A DNA stretch of 64,000 nucleotides from Deltaproteobacteria bacterium (GCA_016717595.1 JADKFE010000024.1:1-64000); one strand, 5' to 3'. Shown: positions 8,365 through 16,749, counted from the stretch's first letter. Made by a program: numbers and translations. Notes: generated by a model from the letters alone, not told the origin.

Positions 8365-9765
8365 ATGCGCCCCATCGCTCGGATCTTCCCCATCGCCGCC
8401 CTCGTGGCGCTCCTCGGGCCGTCCTGCGCCAAGGACGCCCCGCCCAAGGTGACAGGGCCGACGATCGTGCTCATCACCCTCGACACCACCCGCGCCGACG
8501 CCGTGGGGGCCTGGGGCGGGCCCGCGGGGATCACGCCCACCCTCGACGCCCTGGCCGCCCGAGGCGCGCGGTTTGTGTGGGCCTTCTCCCACGCGCCGAC
8601 GACCTTGTCGTCTCACGCCTCGATGTTCACCGGCCTCGACCCCCACGGCCACGCCGTCCCACGAAACGGCGTGCCGCTGTTTGAGTCCCACACCACCGTG
8701 GCCGAGCGCCTCGTTCATCACGGCTTTGAGACCCTCGCGGTGCTGGGCAGCTCCGCCGTAGACCGCAGCACCGGGGTGTTGCAGGGCTTCACCGCGGTGG
8801 ATGACTCCCTGAGCGTCGATCAAGGCCGCCGCTTTGAGGACACCGCGCCGAAGGTCACCGCCCGCGCCTTGAGGCTCGTGGACGATCGAGAGGGCGGTAA
8901 ACCGCTGTTCCTCTGGGTGCATTATTTTGACGCCCACAGCCCCTACGCGCCGCCGCCCGAGGTGGCCCAGCGCTTTGTGCCGCCGAACGTGAAGCCCACC
9001 GCGCCGATGGAGGGCGACGATCACAACCTCGGCTTCGGCGAGCGTGTGCGCCAGGGCCAGGCCAGCGCGGAGGAGATGGCGTACTGGCGCGGACTGTACC
9101 ACGGTGAGGTGCACGTCGCCGACGCCGGGATGGGCGCGCTCTTGGACGGCTTACGCGCCCGGGGCCTGCTCAACGACGCCTGGATCGTGGTCGCCGCCGA
9201 CCACGGCGAGATGTTTTACGAGGTGACCGACCGCCCCATGGGCCACGGCCCCGACATCGACCCGCCCGTCACCCACGTCCCCCTCGTCATCACCCGCGAG
9301 GGCCCCGGCGCGCCCGCCCCGCGAGACGTCAACGAGCCCGTGGCGCTCTCGGATCTGGGGCCGACCTTGCTCAGCCTCGCCGGTCACCCCGAGGCTCTGG
9401 GCGACGGTCGCGACCTGCTCCCCAGCGCCCGCGGCGAGCCCCTGGCGCCCCGGGCCCTGTTTCTGGAGGCCACGCGGGTGCCGAGCCTGCCCCGAGACGG
9501 CACATGGGACAACCTCCAGGCCGAGCGGGGGGTGATCTGGCAAGACGTGATGATGATGCGCACCCCGTGGTTGCCCACGGAGGGGCCGACGCTGGTGAGA
9601 ATCGGCGCAGACGGCGTGGTGGTGTTTGAGGACAACAGCGCCGCCTTGGGCCTCACCGGCATGCTCAACGGCTGGGACGGCCGCGCCCCCAGAGGCCGCG
9701 CCCAAGAGACCCCCGAGGGGACCATGCGCGACGCCCTGAAGGCGCTCGGCTACCTCGAGGAGTGA
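8365..9765 (+). CDS. sulfatase-fold (alkaline phosphatase superfamily) lipoprotein
   Basis: The start is put at the ATG at 8365, which gives a lipoprotein signal ending LLGPSC. Metal-site motifs of the sulfatase/alkaline phosphatase superfamily are present: LITLDTTRADAVG near the N terminus and AADHGEMFYE with a following MGHGPD. The position that is Cys or Ser in formylglycine sulfatases (C/S-x-P-S-R) reads T-L-S-S-H here, so aligned by the following ASMFTG the nucleophile position is Thr. It may therefore be a phosphohydrolase, a transferase or a sulfatase relative that does not use formylglycine. The product is 466 residues and is probably co-transcribed with the esterase. It is convergent with the haem operon. 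Confidence 0.8.
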   Translation: MRPIARIFPIAALVALLGPSCAKDAPPKVTGPTIVLITLDTTRADAVGAWGGPAGITPTLDALAARGARFVWAFSHAPTTLSSHASMFTGLDPHGHAVPRNGVPLFESHTTVAERLVHHGFETLAVLGSSAVDRSTGVLQGFTAVDDSLSVDQGRRFEDTAPKVTARALRLVDDREGGKPLFLWVHYFDAHSPYAPPPEVAQRFVPPNVKPTAPMEGDDHNLGFGERVRQGQASAEEMAYWRGLYHGEVHVADAGMGALLDGLRARGLLNDAWIVVAADHGEMFYEVTDRPMGHGPDIDPPVTHVPLVITREGPGAPAPRDVNEPVALSDLGPTLLSLAGHPEALGDGRDLLPSARGEPLAPRALFLEATRVPSLPRDGTWDNLQAERGVIWQDVMMMRTPWLPTEGPTLVRIGADGVVVFEDNSAALGLTGMLNGWDGRAPRGRAQETPEGTMRDALKALGYLEE

Positions 9766-9766
9766 G

Positions 9767-10783
9767 CTAGCGCTGGGGCAAGCGGGCGAGGAGATCCCGC
9801 CAGTCCGAGCGCTCCAGGATCCCCGGCTTGCGTTTGCCGAAGAAGAGCACGATCACCTCACCCTTGTGGTCCAGAAGCTCCACGCTGTGAACCCAGCCCT
9901 CGGCCGAGGGTTTCCGCACCCGCCACGCCTCGGCGACGAGGTCCTCGCGTAAGTGCAGGTTAAAGCGGGGGTCGAGCACGTTCATCCACTCGCCGACGGC
10001 CTTGATGCGGCTCACCGTGCCGATGTGAATCTGGACGCAGCCGGGGTTGCCGACAAACACCATGATCGGCGTCTGGGCCTCGGCGGCGGCCTGCAGCAAG
10101 GGCCCGCTGACGTTTGTGGGCAGTCGATGGGCGTGAACACCCTCGATGAGCTGCAAGGCGCGGCGGCGGCTCACGCGGTGCGCGCGCAGGAGGCCGTGAA
10201 GGTGGTGGGGGTCGCCCATGGCGGCCCAGGCGTCGCAGAAGGTGGCGGCGTCGAGCTCGCCGTCGTCGGGGTCGGCGGGGAAGGTCTCCAGCCCAGGCGT
10301 CCAGAACGGGGTCTGATCGGGATCACGCAGGGAATTGACGAGGGCCTCAAACGCCCCGAGGTCGCTGGTCTCGCCGAGGTGCACCTTATGAACGGCCTCC
10401 CCTTGGTGATCGAAGAGCTGAATCGCCCGGTGGCCCGCGCGCTCGGTGGCGAAGACCGTGTGCCATCGCCGGGGGAAGAGCCGCAGATCGATCTCTTCCC
10501 CGAAGGCCCCGCCGACGGGGGCACCTTCAGGGAGCTGAACCCGCTCATACCGGCCCCGGCGCTCGTGAACGGCGGCCTCGTTGCGGGTGAGGGCCATCAC
10601 CTCACCCAAGGTCTCAAACCCCCGAAACAGCTCGGTCCAGGCCGGGCGCAGGCGGGTGGCGGTGCGGCCCACGGCGCTGGCCACCAAGGCGGCCTCGCTC
10701 ACGCCGAGCTGGCGGGCGGCGTCGCGGGGGCGGGTGCGTGGGGACTGTGCGAGGAGGGACTCGACCTGCTGGTGTAGCTCCAT
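9767..10783 (-). CDS. hmuS: haemin-degrading factor family protein (HmuS/HemS/ChuS type)
   Basis: The 338-residue product has the duplicated HemS/ChuS fold typical of cytosolic haem-handling proteins. The first half (about residues 40-175) holds the segment RAIQLFDHQGEAVHKVHL. The second half (about 200-330) repeats the pattern with WVHSVELLDHKGEVIVLFFGKR. Such proteins bind imported haem and either store it or release iron. The start ATG has GGAG seven bases upstream. It is the last gene of the haem operon, separated from hmuV by a short region carrying 20-base direct repeats. Its position directly after the ABC transporter genes strongly supports the call. Confidence 0.9.
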   Translation of the reverse strand: MELHQQVESLLAQSPRTRPRDAARQLGVSEAALVASAVGRTATRLRPAWTELFRGFETLGEVMALTRNEAAVHERRGRYERVQLPEGAPVGGAFGEEIDLRLFPRRWHTVFATERAGHRAIQLFDHQGEAVHKVHLGETSDLGAFEALVNSLRDPDQTPFWTPGLETFPADPDDGELDAATFCDAWAAMGDPHHLHGLLRAHRVSRRRALQLIEGVHAHRLPTNVSGPLLQAAAEAQTPIMVFVGNPGCVQIHIGTVSRIKAVGEWMNVLDPRFNLHLREDLVAEAWRVRKPSAEGWVHSVELLDHKGEVIVLFFGKRKPGILERSDWRDLLARLPQR

Positions 10784-10795
10784 GGGGCGCTCCGA

Positions 10796-10855
10796 AGGTG
10801 TCAGGGTTTTGGGGGAGGTGTCAGGGTTGGGCGGGAGGTGTCAGAGTTTGGGTTC
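10796..10855. repeat. three tandem copies of a 20-base repeat between hmuV and hmuS
   Basis: Units begin AGGTGTCAGGGTT at 10796 and 10816 and AGGTGTCAGAGTT at 10836, with exactly 20-base spacing. On the mRNA strand each unit contains AACCCTGACACCT, and the TGA in one copy is the hmuV stop codon. The same motif recurs twice with 20-base spacing at 14171-14200 in the same operon. The function is unknown. Confidence 0.8.
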
Positions 10856-11634
10856 GGGTGTCCGCGCGGGCGGGCACGAGCAAGGGCGCGGCCCGTGTCG
10901 GGGTGGCGTAGGGTGCGCACGGTGACGCCATAGGCGCGGTGGATGAGCGCCGGGGTGAAGGCCTCCTCAGGCGGGGCGTCGGCGAGGGTCTGCCCCTCCA
11001 TCATCAACAGCACACGGTCGGCCCAGGCCCCGGCGAGGTTGAGATCGTGCAGGATGATCAGCACGGCGTCCCCGCGCTCATCACAGCGGCGGCGCAGCAG
11101 GCTCAGCACGGACTCTTGGTGCTGGAGATCTAAGGCCGCGGTGGGCTCGTCCAACAACAACAGGCCGGGGCCCTGCACGCCGTGAAGCTGGGCGAAGGCC
11201 CGGGCCAAGGCCACCCGCTGGCGCTCACCGCCGGAGAGCTGGGGGAGCAGGCGCTCGGCGAGGTGCGACGCGCCCACGGCGTCTAACGCGTCTAAGGCGA
11301 TGTCGCGGTCTCGCGCCGAGCTTGGGTGGGGTGTGCGGCCCAACATCACGACCTCCCAGGCGCAGAACGGGAAGTCACAGGGCGAGGTCTGGGGCACGAC
11401 GGCGCGGCGCTGGGCCAGCTCCCGAGGCCGCCAGGCCGTGAGCGCCCGGTCAAACAGCACGATCTCCCCGGTGGTGGGCCGTCGCTCCCCAGAGATCAGC
11501 TTGAGCAGCGTTGATTTGCCCGCGCCGTTGGGCCCGCACACCGCGAGCAGCTCCCCCGGCGCGAGGCCGAAGGACACGCCTCGCACCAGGGCGCGACCCC
11601 GCACAGAGACGCCGAGGTTGGTGACGGTCAACAT
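10801..11634 (-). CDS. hmuV: haemin ABC transporter ATP-binding protein
   Basis: HmuV powers import of haem through the inner-membrane permease. The 277-residue product has Walker A GPNGAGKST at about residues 34-42, the signature LSGGERQRVALARA, Walker B LLLLDEPTAALDL and the His switch ILHDLNLA. The segment PQTSPCDFPFCAWEVVMLGR matches the Q-loop region of haem/iron-siderophore ATPases. The last 20 or so residues are Pro/Thr-rich and are encoded by the 20-base repeats that lie at the 3' end of the gene, so the natural terminus may once have been shorter. The start ATG directly abuts the hmuU stop. Confidence 0.95.
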   Translation of the reverse strand: MLTVTNLGVSVRGRALVRGVSFGLAPGELLAVCGPNGAGKSTLLKLISGERRPTTGEIVLFDRALTAWRPRELAQRRAVVPQTSPCDFPFCAWEVVMLGRTPHPSSARDRDIALDALDAVGASHLAERLLPQLSGGERQRVALARAFAQLHGVQGPGLLLLDEPTAALDLQHQESVLSLLRRRCDERGDAVLIILHDLNLAGAWADRVLLMMEGQTLADAPPEEAFTPALIHRAYGVTVRTLRHPDTGRALARARPRGHPNPNSDTSRPTLTPPPKP

Positions 11635-12666
11635 CTAAACCTCCGGGCTCGCCGCGCGCAGGCGGTACAGAAAGAACGGCCCGCCGAGCAGGGCGGTGAG
11701 CACCCCCACGGGCAGCTCCGCCGGGGCCACGCAGGTGCGGGCGACAAGATCGGCCACGGTGAGCAGGCCGGCGCCCAAGACCACGCTCATGGGCAAGACC
11801 CGGCGTTGATCGGCGCCGACGAAGAGCCGGGCGAGGGGCGGCACCACCAGGCCGATAAACCCGATGAAGCCCGAGAACGCCACGCTCAGGCCCACCAACA
11901 CCGCGACCAACACCGTGAGGCCGAGCTTGAGGGCCTCCACCGGCACGCCGAGCTGGGCGGCCTCGGCCTCCCCCAACAACAAGGCGTTGAGCGAGCGCGC
12001 GGCGCGGGCGGTGAGCCCGAGGCCCACGGCCAAGGCGCCCAAGACCAAGCACGCCCGGCTCCAGCTCGCCCCCGAGAGGCTGCCCAAGGTCCAGAAGGTC
12101 AAGGAGCGGAGCTGCTCGTCGCTGGCGATGAACAGCAGCAGGCCCGTGCCCGACGAGGCCAAGGCGCTCACGGCGACGCCGCAGAGCAACAGCGTCGAGA
12201 TCGGCGCCGCCCCGTCTCGCCGGGCCGCGGCCATCACCACCGCCCAGACGATGAGCCCGCCGAAGATCGCGGCGACGGGCAGGCCGATCTGGCTCCACGC
12301 CCCACCCAGCACGGTCGCCGCCGCCCCGCCCAAGGCCGCGCCGCTGGAGACGCCGAGCAGGCCCGGGTCGGCCAGGGGGTTGCGGGTGAGGCCCTGCATC
12401 AGCGCCCCGGCCAGCCCCAGGGCGCCGCCCACCCCCACGGCCAGAAGCGCCCGAGGCAGACGAATCGCCCACAGGACGGCCTCTTGGGCCGGGGTGAGCG
12501 CGCTCAGCTCGGTGAGGCCCAGGCGCGAGAGGGGTGCGAAGAGGAGCTGCCCCGGAGAGATCGAGACCGCGCCCAGGCTCACCGCGAGGGTCAAAACGAC
12601 ACAGAGCGCGACGAGGCCAAAGAGCTGGGCGCGGCCGGGTGGGGAGAGGGCGGTGAGGCGGATCAT
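11635..12666 (-). CDS. hmuU: haemin ABC transporter permease (FecCD family)
   Basis: The 343-residue FecCD-type permease has about ten transmembrane helices. Family hallmarks include RLPRALLAVGVGGALGLAGALMQGLTRNPLADPGLLGVSSGAA near residues 70-115, and the ATPase-coupling region GFIGFIGLVVPPLARLFVG near 250. It forms the inner-membrane channel that pairs with HmuV and receives haem from HmuT. Its start overlaps the hmuT stop as ATGA, which indicates translational coupling. The gene order hmuT-hmuU-hmuV is the usual one for haem importers, and no other substrate class fits the neighbouring HmuY and HmuS genes. Confidence 0.95.
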   Translation of the reverse strand: MIRLTALSPPGRAQLFGLVALCVVLTLAVSLGAVSISPGQLLFAPLSRLGLTELSALTPAQEAVLWAIRLPRALLAVGVGGALGLAGALMQGLTRNPLADPGLLGVSSGAALGGAAATVLGGAWSQIGLPVAAIFGGLIVWAVVMAAARRDGAAPISTLLLCGVAVSALASSGTGLLLFIASDEQLRSLTFWTLGSLSGASWSRACLVLGALAVGLGLTARAARSLNALLLGEAEAAQLGVPVEALKLGLTVLVAVLVGLSVAFSGFIGFIGLVVPPLARLFVGADQRRVLPMSVVLGAGLLTVADLVARTCVAPAELPVGVLTALLGGPFFLYRLRAASPEV

Positions 12667-13502
12667 GGGCTCGTCTGTGTCTCGGCCAGGGCGCTCGTGA
12701 GCTGGCGCGCGGCCTCGGGCAGCCGGGGTCCGAAGCCGAGCAGCAGCAGGTCATCCATCACGATCAAGCGCCGGCTCTGCCCGGCGGGCGTGGCCATCAG
12801 CGCGGGGTTCTCCCAGATCGTGGCCTCACCCCCGGCGGACTCCAGCCCCCGAGCGGTCATCAAGAGCACGTCCGGCGCGGCGGCGATGGCGGCCTCGGGG
12901 GTGAGCGGTTTGTATCCGGTGTAGCCCGAGATGGCGTTCTGGGCGCCGACGAGGCGGATCATCTCGTCCGCGGCGGTCTCTTGGCCCGCGACCTCCAAGG
13001 CCACGCCGCCCCGGGCGTAGACAAACATCACCTTGGGGGCCTTCGTCAGCGGGCTCAGCCCCAGAAGCCCGGCGTCGAGCTGCTCCACGAGGGCCTGGGC
13101 GGCCTGTTTACGGTCCAGGGCCTCCCCCGCGGCGAGGGTGCGGGCCCGGGAGCCCTCGGCGGTGGCCTCTTCAGGCAGCAGCAGCACGGTCACCCCGGCG
13201 GCGCGGAGCTGGTCCACGGCCTCGGGCGGCCCGGCGTGGGCGGTGGCGAGCACCAAGGTGGGCGCCAGAGAGAGCACCCCTTCAGCGCTGAGCTGGCGGT
13301 GATAGCCCACGTCAGGCAAGCGGAGCGCCTCCTCGGGGAACATGCTGGAGGTGTCGCGGCCCACGAGGGTGTCCCCGCGGCCCAGGGCGTAGACCAGCTC
13401 CGTCACCGGGCCGCCCAAGCTGACGATGCGTAGGGCGGGCGTGGGGGGCGCCTCGGGACGTGGCGCGCAGCCTAAGCTGAGCCACAAGAGGGGGATGATC
13501 AT
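12663..13502 (-). CDS. hmuT: haemin ABC transporter substrate-binding lipoprotein
   Basis: The 279-residue product begins with a lipoprotein signal (lipobox LSLGC at Cys12), so the protein is membrane-tethered, which is unusual for Gram-negative HmuT but common for myxobacterial binding proteins. The mature part is a TroA/BtuF-type cluster with the opening LRIVSLGGPVTELVYALG and DTLVGRDTSSMFPEEALRLPDVGYHRQLSAE, which matches the haem-binding HmuT subgroup. It receives haem from the TonB-dependent receptor and passes it to HmuUV. The start overlaps the stop of the upstream hmuY-like gene as ATGA. Confidence 0.92.
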   Translation of the reverse strand: MIIPLLWLSLGCAPRPEAPPTPALRIVSLGGPVTELVYALGRGDTLVGRDTSSMFPEEALRLPDVGYHRQLSAEGVLSLAPTLVLATAHAGPPEAVDQLRAAGVTVLLLPEEATAEGSRARTLAAGEALDRKQAAQALVEQLDAGLLGLSPLTKAPKVMFVYARGGVALEVAGQETAADEMIRLVGAQNAISGYTGYKPLTPEAAIAAAPDVLLMTARGLESAGGEATIWENPALMATPAGQSRRLIVMDDLLLLGFGPRLPEAARQLTSALAETQTSP

Positions 13503-14158
13503 GGCGCCGCCACGGGGCCAAGCTCGACGCTGATCACGCCGGAGGTGCCCGCGTCGTCGTAGTAGCTCAGAAAACGTAGGCGGTAGTGTTCGCCGTCTGT
13601 GCTGCGGACGACATAGAGGATGTCCGCCGGGGAGAGCGCGTGGGTGGCGGCGTCGTAGCTGTACCAGGCGCCCAGGGCGTACTCGACGGCGCCGTCGGCG
13701 TTTGTGTCGGCGTCGGTGACGTACCCCTCGGCGGGGGCCGTGGTGGTCGTCTCAAACGCCGCGTATTGCCCGGGGAGCGCGGCGACCTCGACCCCGCCTC
13801 CGCCGCTCACCCCGCCGTTCACCTTCACCGTCGAGCGCTGAAAGCTGAGATCCCAGGCGTCCTCAGCGGTGACCGTCGCGCCAAGCTCCAGATCCCAATA
13901 CACCCAGGCCTCGCGGCTGGTGGCGTCTACGCTCACCGTGTTGACCTCGGGGTCGGCGTCGCTGTCGGAGTCGGTGTCGGCGTCCGAGTCCGAGTCCGCG
14001 TCCGAATCGGCGTCCGAATCGGCGTCAGCGTCGGCGTCGGCGTCGGCCTCGACCTCGCCGGTCTCTTCGTCTTGATCTGAGTCGTGGTCATGCTCATCCT
14101 TCTCACCACAAGCGAGGAGGGCGAAGGGCAGGACCAACAGAGAGAGTGCGCGTGTCAT
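13499..14158 (-). CDS. HmuY-like lipoprotein with long Asp/Ser/Ala linker (copy 1)
   Basis: HmuY proteins are outer-surface haem-binding lipoproteins that deliver haem to a TonB-dependent receptor. This 219-residue product has lipobox LLAC at Cys17, an acidic linker at about residues 20-72 built of DA/DS repeats, and then the HmuY pattern: SREAWVYWDLE, DAWDLSFQRSTVKVNGGVSGGGGVEV and a conserved beta-rich end with YALGAWYSYD and SPADILYVVRS. It shares this layout with the next gene upstream, so the two are paralogues. Co-transcription with receptor and transporter genes supports a haemophore role. Haem-binding residues cannot be identified with certainty by eye. Confidence 0.85.
   Translation of the reverse strand: MTRALSLLVLPFALLACGEKDEHDHDSDQDEETGEVEADADADADADSDADSDADSDSDADTDSDSDADPEVNTVSVDATSREAWVYWDLELGATVTAEDAWDLSFQRSTVKVNGGVSGGGGVEVAALPGQYAAFETTTTAPAEGYVTDADTNADGAVEYALGAWYSYDAATHALSPADILYVVRSTDGEHYRLRFLSYYDDAGTSGVISVELGPVAAP
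13949..14050. repeat. imperfect hexanucleotide-type repeat encoding the acidic linker
   Basis: A run of near-identical short units (GTCGGC, GTCCGA and similar on the plus strand) encodes the DADADS-type linker of the first HmuY-like lipoprotein. Such arrays can change length by slippage, which would alter the reach of the surface domain. It is coding, and it is not a CRISPR array. Confidence 0.7.
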
Positions 14159-14170
14159 CGTTGCTCCGAG

Positions 14171-14200
14171 AGCGTCAGGGTTTTTGCAGAGGTGTCAGCG
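14171..14200. repeat. two copies of the 20-base haem-operon repeat
   Basis: GCGTCAGGGTTTTT at about 14172 and GGTGTCAGCGAGG at about 14191 are offset by 20 bases and share the GTCAG core of the 10796-10855 array. The second overlaps the stop codon of the upstream HmuY-like gene, the same placement as in the first array. Confidence 0.55.
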
Positions 14201-14788
14201 AGGCGGCAGAGGCGCCCAGCGCAGGCCGACCATGGCCGGGGTGCCCACCTCGTCGTAATAGCCCTCGATCGAGAGCTTAAAGCAGGCTCCTGCGCCGTCA
14301 CACAGGGCGTAGATCCGGTCCGCAGGGGTCAATACATGGGTGGTGGCGTCGTACTCGTACCAGTCGCCCAGGGCGTACTCGGGCACGCCGTCGCCGTCGG
14401 CGTCGGCGAGGTCTGTGCGCCATCCATCCGCGGGGGCGGCGGTGAGGCCGTCCAGATCGTGGCCCTCCACCGGGGCCACCTCCACCTCCCGCGCGCCGCT
14501 CACCCCGCCGTTCACCGCGAGGTTGTAGCGCTGCAAGGCGAGGTGCCAGGAGTCGTCCTGGAGCGGGTCGGCGGGGCTCACCAGGGCGCCGTCGCTGAGG
14601 CTCAGGTACACCCACACATCCACCGCCGTGGCGTTCACCGTCAGCGTCCGCGTCTCACCGTCAGTGATCAGGCCCCCGGTGTCGGTGTCTTGGGGGAGGC
14701 TGTCGGCGGGGCGGTCCTCACGCAGGTCAGGCGCGCAGCCGAGGCACAGGCAGAGGGGGGCGAGCGAGGGCAGATGACGCACGGTCAA
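14195..14788 (-). CDS. HmuY-like lipoprotein (copy 2)
   Basis: The 197-residue product has a lipoprotein signal (lipobox CLGC) and a shorter acidic linker. Its domain is parallel to the neighbouring HmuY-like protein: AVDVWVYLSLSDG, DDSWHLALQRYNLAVNGGVSG, EYALGDWYEYDATTHVLTPAD and a final beta strand. The two domains clearly align (NGGVSG and YALG-WY-YDA-TH blocks), so the genes arose by duplication and then diverged. Two extra Cys residues near the end (ALCDGAGACFKL) are absent from the other copy and could form a disulfide. The start overlaps the hmuR stop, so it is translated just after the receptor. A role as surface haem binder is inferred. Confidence 0.85.
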   Translation of the reverse strand: MTVRHLPSLAPLCLCLGCAPDLREDRPADSLPQDTDTGGLITDGETRTLTVNATAVDVWVYLSLSDGALVSPADPLQDDSWHLALQRYNLAVNGGVSGAREVEVAPVEGHDLDGLTAAPADGWRTDLADADGDGVPEYALGDWYEYDATTHVLTPADRIYALCDGAGACFKLSIEGYYDEVGTPAMVGLRWAPLPPR

Positions 14789-16716
14789 GCTCCGTCACGG
14801 CGGGGGTGGGTGAGATCAAGCGAGAGATAGACGAGGCGCGGCGGCATGGTGAGCAGCGTCGGATCGCCCGCGTTGAGCAGGTTGTCGACGCCTAGGGCCA
14901 CGGCCCCGCGGCCCAAGAGGCGCTTCTGTAGGCGAAGGTCCAAGGCGGCGTACGGTGGGGCCTCGATGGGGTCGGGCACACCGTCGGCGTCTGTGTCTCC
15001 GGTGAGGGGCCGCGCGCCGACCAAGGCCGCCCGCGCCTGGGCGGAGAGGCCGAGCTGATCTAGATCGATCCCCGCCTGGGCGGTGCCCCGGTGCCGCGCG
15101 CGGCCCTCCAAGGGCTGGTGCAGCGTCTCATCACGGCTCTCGGTGAGGGTGTAGGTGAGCTTGAGGTCGAGCCACCGCGTGGGCTGGGACTGCGCGGCGA
15201 GCTCTAGCCCGGCGGTCCAGGCCGAGGCGACGTTTGTGTAGCCGTACTGCGCGGGCTCCCCAGCGCTGGCGGCCTTGAGCGTGGTGATCGTGATGAGATC
15301 GTTGAGATCGTTGTGGAAGACGTTCGCCGAGAGCCACCAGGCGTCGTTTGGCGCCCACTCCGCGCCGAGCTGCAGGCTGCGTGAGGTCTCGGGGCGTAAG
15401 GTGGGGCTGCCCTGGACGACGTAGCCCGCGCCGGGGTTCTCAAACCGCAACAGCAGCTCTTTAAAGCTCGGCGCGCGGTAGCCCGCCCCGGCGCTCACCC
15501 GCAAGGTGAGGCTGGGCGCGGCCTGCCAGCGGATCGCCAGCTTGGGCGTAGGCACGAGCCCGTACCAAGAGTCGAGCTCAAGACGCGCGCCGGGCACCAC
15601 GCTGAGGCCGCTCACGCCGGGCACCCGCCAGACATCCTGCACAAACAGGGCCCCTCGGGCGCGGGCGCCGGTCCCGCCGTCCAAGCGGGGGCTCTCCATG
15701 GTGACGCCCATCGCCTCGGCGCCGACGGTGAGCAGGTGACTGTCCCCCGTGGCGCGGTCGAGCTGGGCCGAGAGCTCGCCCAGACGCTCTTGGTGATCCT
15801 CATAGGTGTCCAGCGCCGTCGCGCCGCGCTGATCGACGAGCTGCTGCTCCCGGTAGACGCTGCCTGACGCGCCCAAGGTCAACATCGACCGCGCGCCGAG
15901 GAGCAGGCGCGGCGTGAGCCCGAGCTGCACCTCCTCGATGGCGCTCAGGCGATCGAGCACGGCGCCGCCGCCGCTCACCTCCACCCCTTGAAGGTTCCGG
16001 CGCATCACCGAGCCCCGGGCGCCGAGGCTGAAGTTGGGGCTTATGGCGGCGCGGCCTTGGCCCGAGACGTCCCACTGCTGGAAGGCGCTCGCCGTGGTGG
16101 CCTCGTCTTGGGGGCTGAGGTCGTAGCCGTCGTTTTGGTGAAGCCCGGCGACGAGCTGGCCGCTGAGCCGATCCCCTTTGGCCTCGACGCTGGCGCTGGC
16201 GTCGGCGGTGCCGCGCTCGCCGCCGCGCAGGTGGACCTCGGCGCGCACCGGCTCGTCCGGGGTGCGGGTGATGAGGTTCACCACGCCGCCCATGGCGTCG
16301 GCGCCGTAGAGCGCGGAGCCCGGGCCCTTCACGATCTCGACCTGCTGAATGTTCTCGACGGGGAAGCGGCCAAGGTCGATCACGCCGTCTTTGGCGCCGA
16401 GCACCCGCTCACCGTCCACCAAGATCAAGACCTGATCGGGGTTCATGCCCTGCATTCGTAGGGCGGCGCCCAGGTAGCTGCGCTCGACGTCGAGGCCAGG
16501 CTGGCCCTCCAACAGATCGGCGAGGTTCTCGGCCCCAGAGGCGGCGATGTCTTCTCGGGTGATGAGCTCAACGGCCACGGGGGCGTCGCCGCGGGGGGTG
16601 GCCGTGCGTGTGGCGGTGACGACGAGCTCAGCGCCGGGCTCGTCGTCACCAGGCCCCGCGTGGGCGGAACCAGCGGCGACGAGCAGGCCGAGGAGCAGGG
16701 GAGCGGGGAGGGGCAC
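14785..16716 (-). CDS. hmuR: TonB-dependent haem receptor
   Basis: The 643-residue outer-membrane receptor begins at a GTG at 16716 with a signal peptide ending SAHA. The TonB-box region is ELVVTATRTAT, followed by a complete plug domain: PVAVELITREDIAASGAENLADLLEG, then MNPDQVLILVDGERV, the block VEIVKGPGSALYGADAMGGVVNLITR, and a beta barrel to the end (last strand LVYLSLDLTH). It is the first gene of the seven-gene haem operon. Substrate specificity for haem is inferred from the co-transcribed HmuY-like, HmuTUV and HmuS genes rather than from receptor residues, because no clear FRAP/NPNL box is visible. Transcription should be iron-regulated through the site at 16731-16749. Confidence 0.9.
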   Translation of the reverse strand: MPLPAPLLLGLLVAAGSAHAGPGDDEPGAELVVTATRTATPRGDAPVAVELITREDIAASGAENLADLLEGQPGLDVERSYLGAALRMQGMNPDQVLILVDGERVLGAKDGVIDLGRFPVENIQQVEIVKGPGSALYGADAMGGVVNLITRTPDEPVRAEVHLRGGERGTADASASVEAKGDRLSGQLVAGLHQNDGYDLSPQDEATTASAFQQWDVSGQGRAAISPNFSLGARGSVMRRNLQGVEVSGGGAVLDRLSAIEEVQLGLTPRLLLGARSMLTLGASGSVYREQQLVDQRGATALDTYEDHQERLGELSAQLDRATGDSHLLTVGAEAMGVTMESPRLDGGTGARARGALFVQDVWRVPGVSGLSVVPGARLELDSWYGLVPTPKLAIRWQAAPSLTLRVSAGAGYRAPSFKELLLRFENPGAGYVVQGSPTLRPETSRSLQLGAEWAPNDAWWLSANVFHNDLNDLITITTLKAASAGEPAQYGYTNVASAWTAGLELAAQSQPTRWLDLKLTYTLTESRDETLHQPLEGRARHRGTAQAGIDLDQLGLSAQARAALVGARPLTGDTDADGVPDPIEAPPYAALDLRLQKRLLGRGAVALGVDNLLNAGDPTLLTMPPRLVYLSLDLTHPRRDGA

Positions 16717-16730
16717 GGGGGCTTGTTCCT

Positions 16731-16749
16731 GATATTGACTTTCATTATC
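16731..16749 (-). promoter_or_regulatory. Fur-box-like operator of the haem operon
   Basis: GATATTGACTTTCATTATC matches the 19-base Fur consensus (GATAATGATAATCATTATC) at about 15 of 19 positions and is nearly palindromic. It overlaps the proposed -10 element of hmuR, so iron-loaded Fur would block transcription. Confidence 0.8.

Noticed and set aside
11450..12754. Open frame of about 430 residues on the same strand as hmuU and hmuV, in another reading frame
   Set aside because: The product is low-complexity Arg/Pro/Gly and overlaps two genes with clear ABC transporter motifs.
13949..14050. Short repeats resembling a CRISPR array
   Set aside because: Units are six bases without spacers and lie inside a coding linker.
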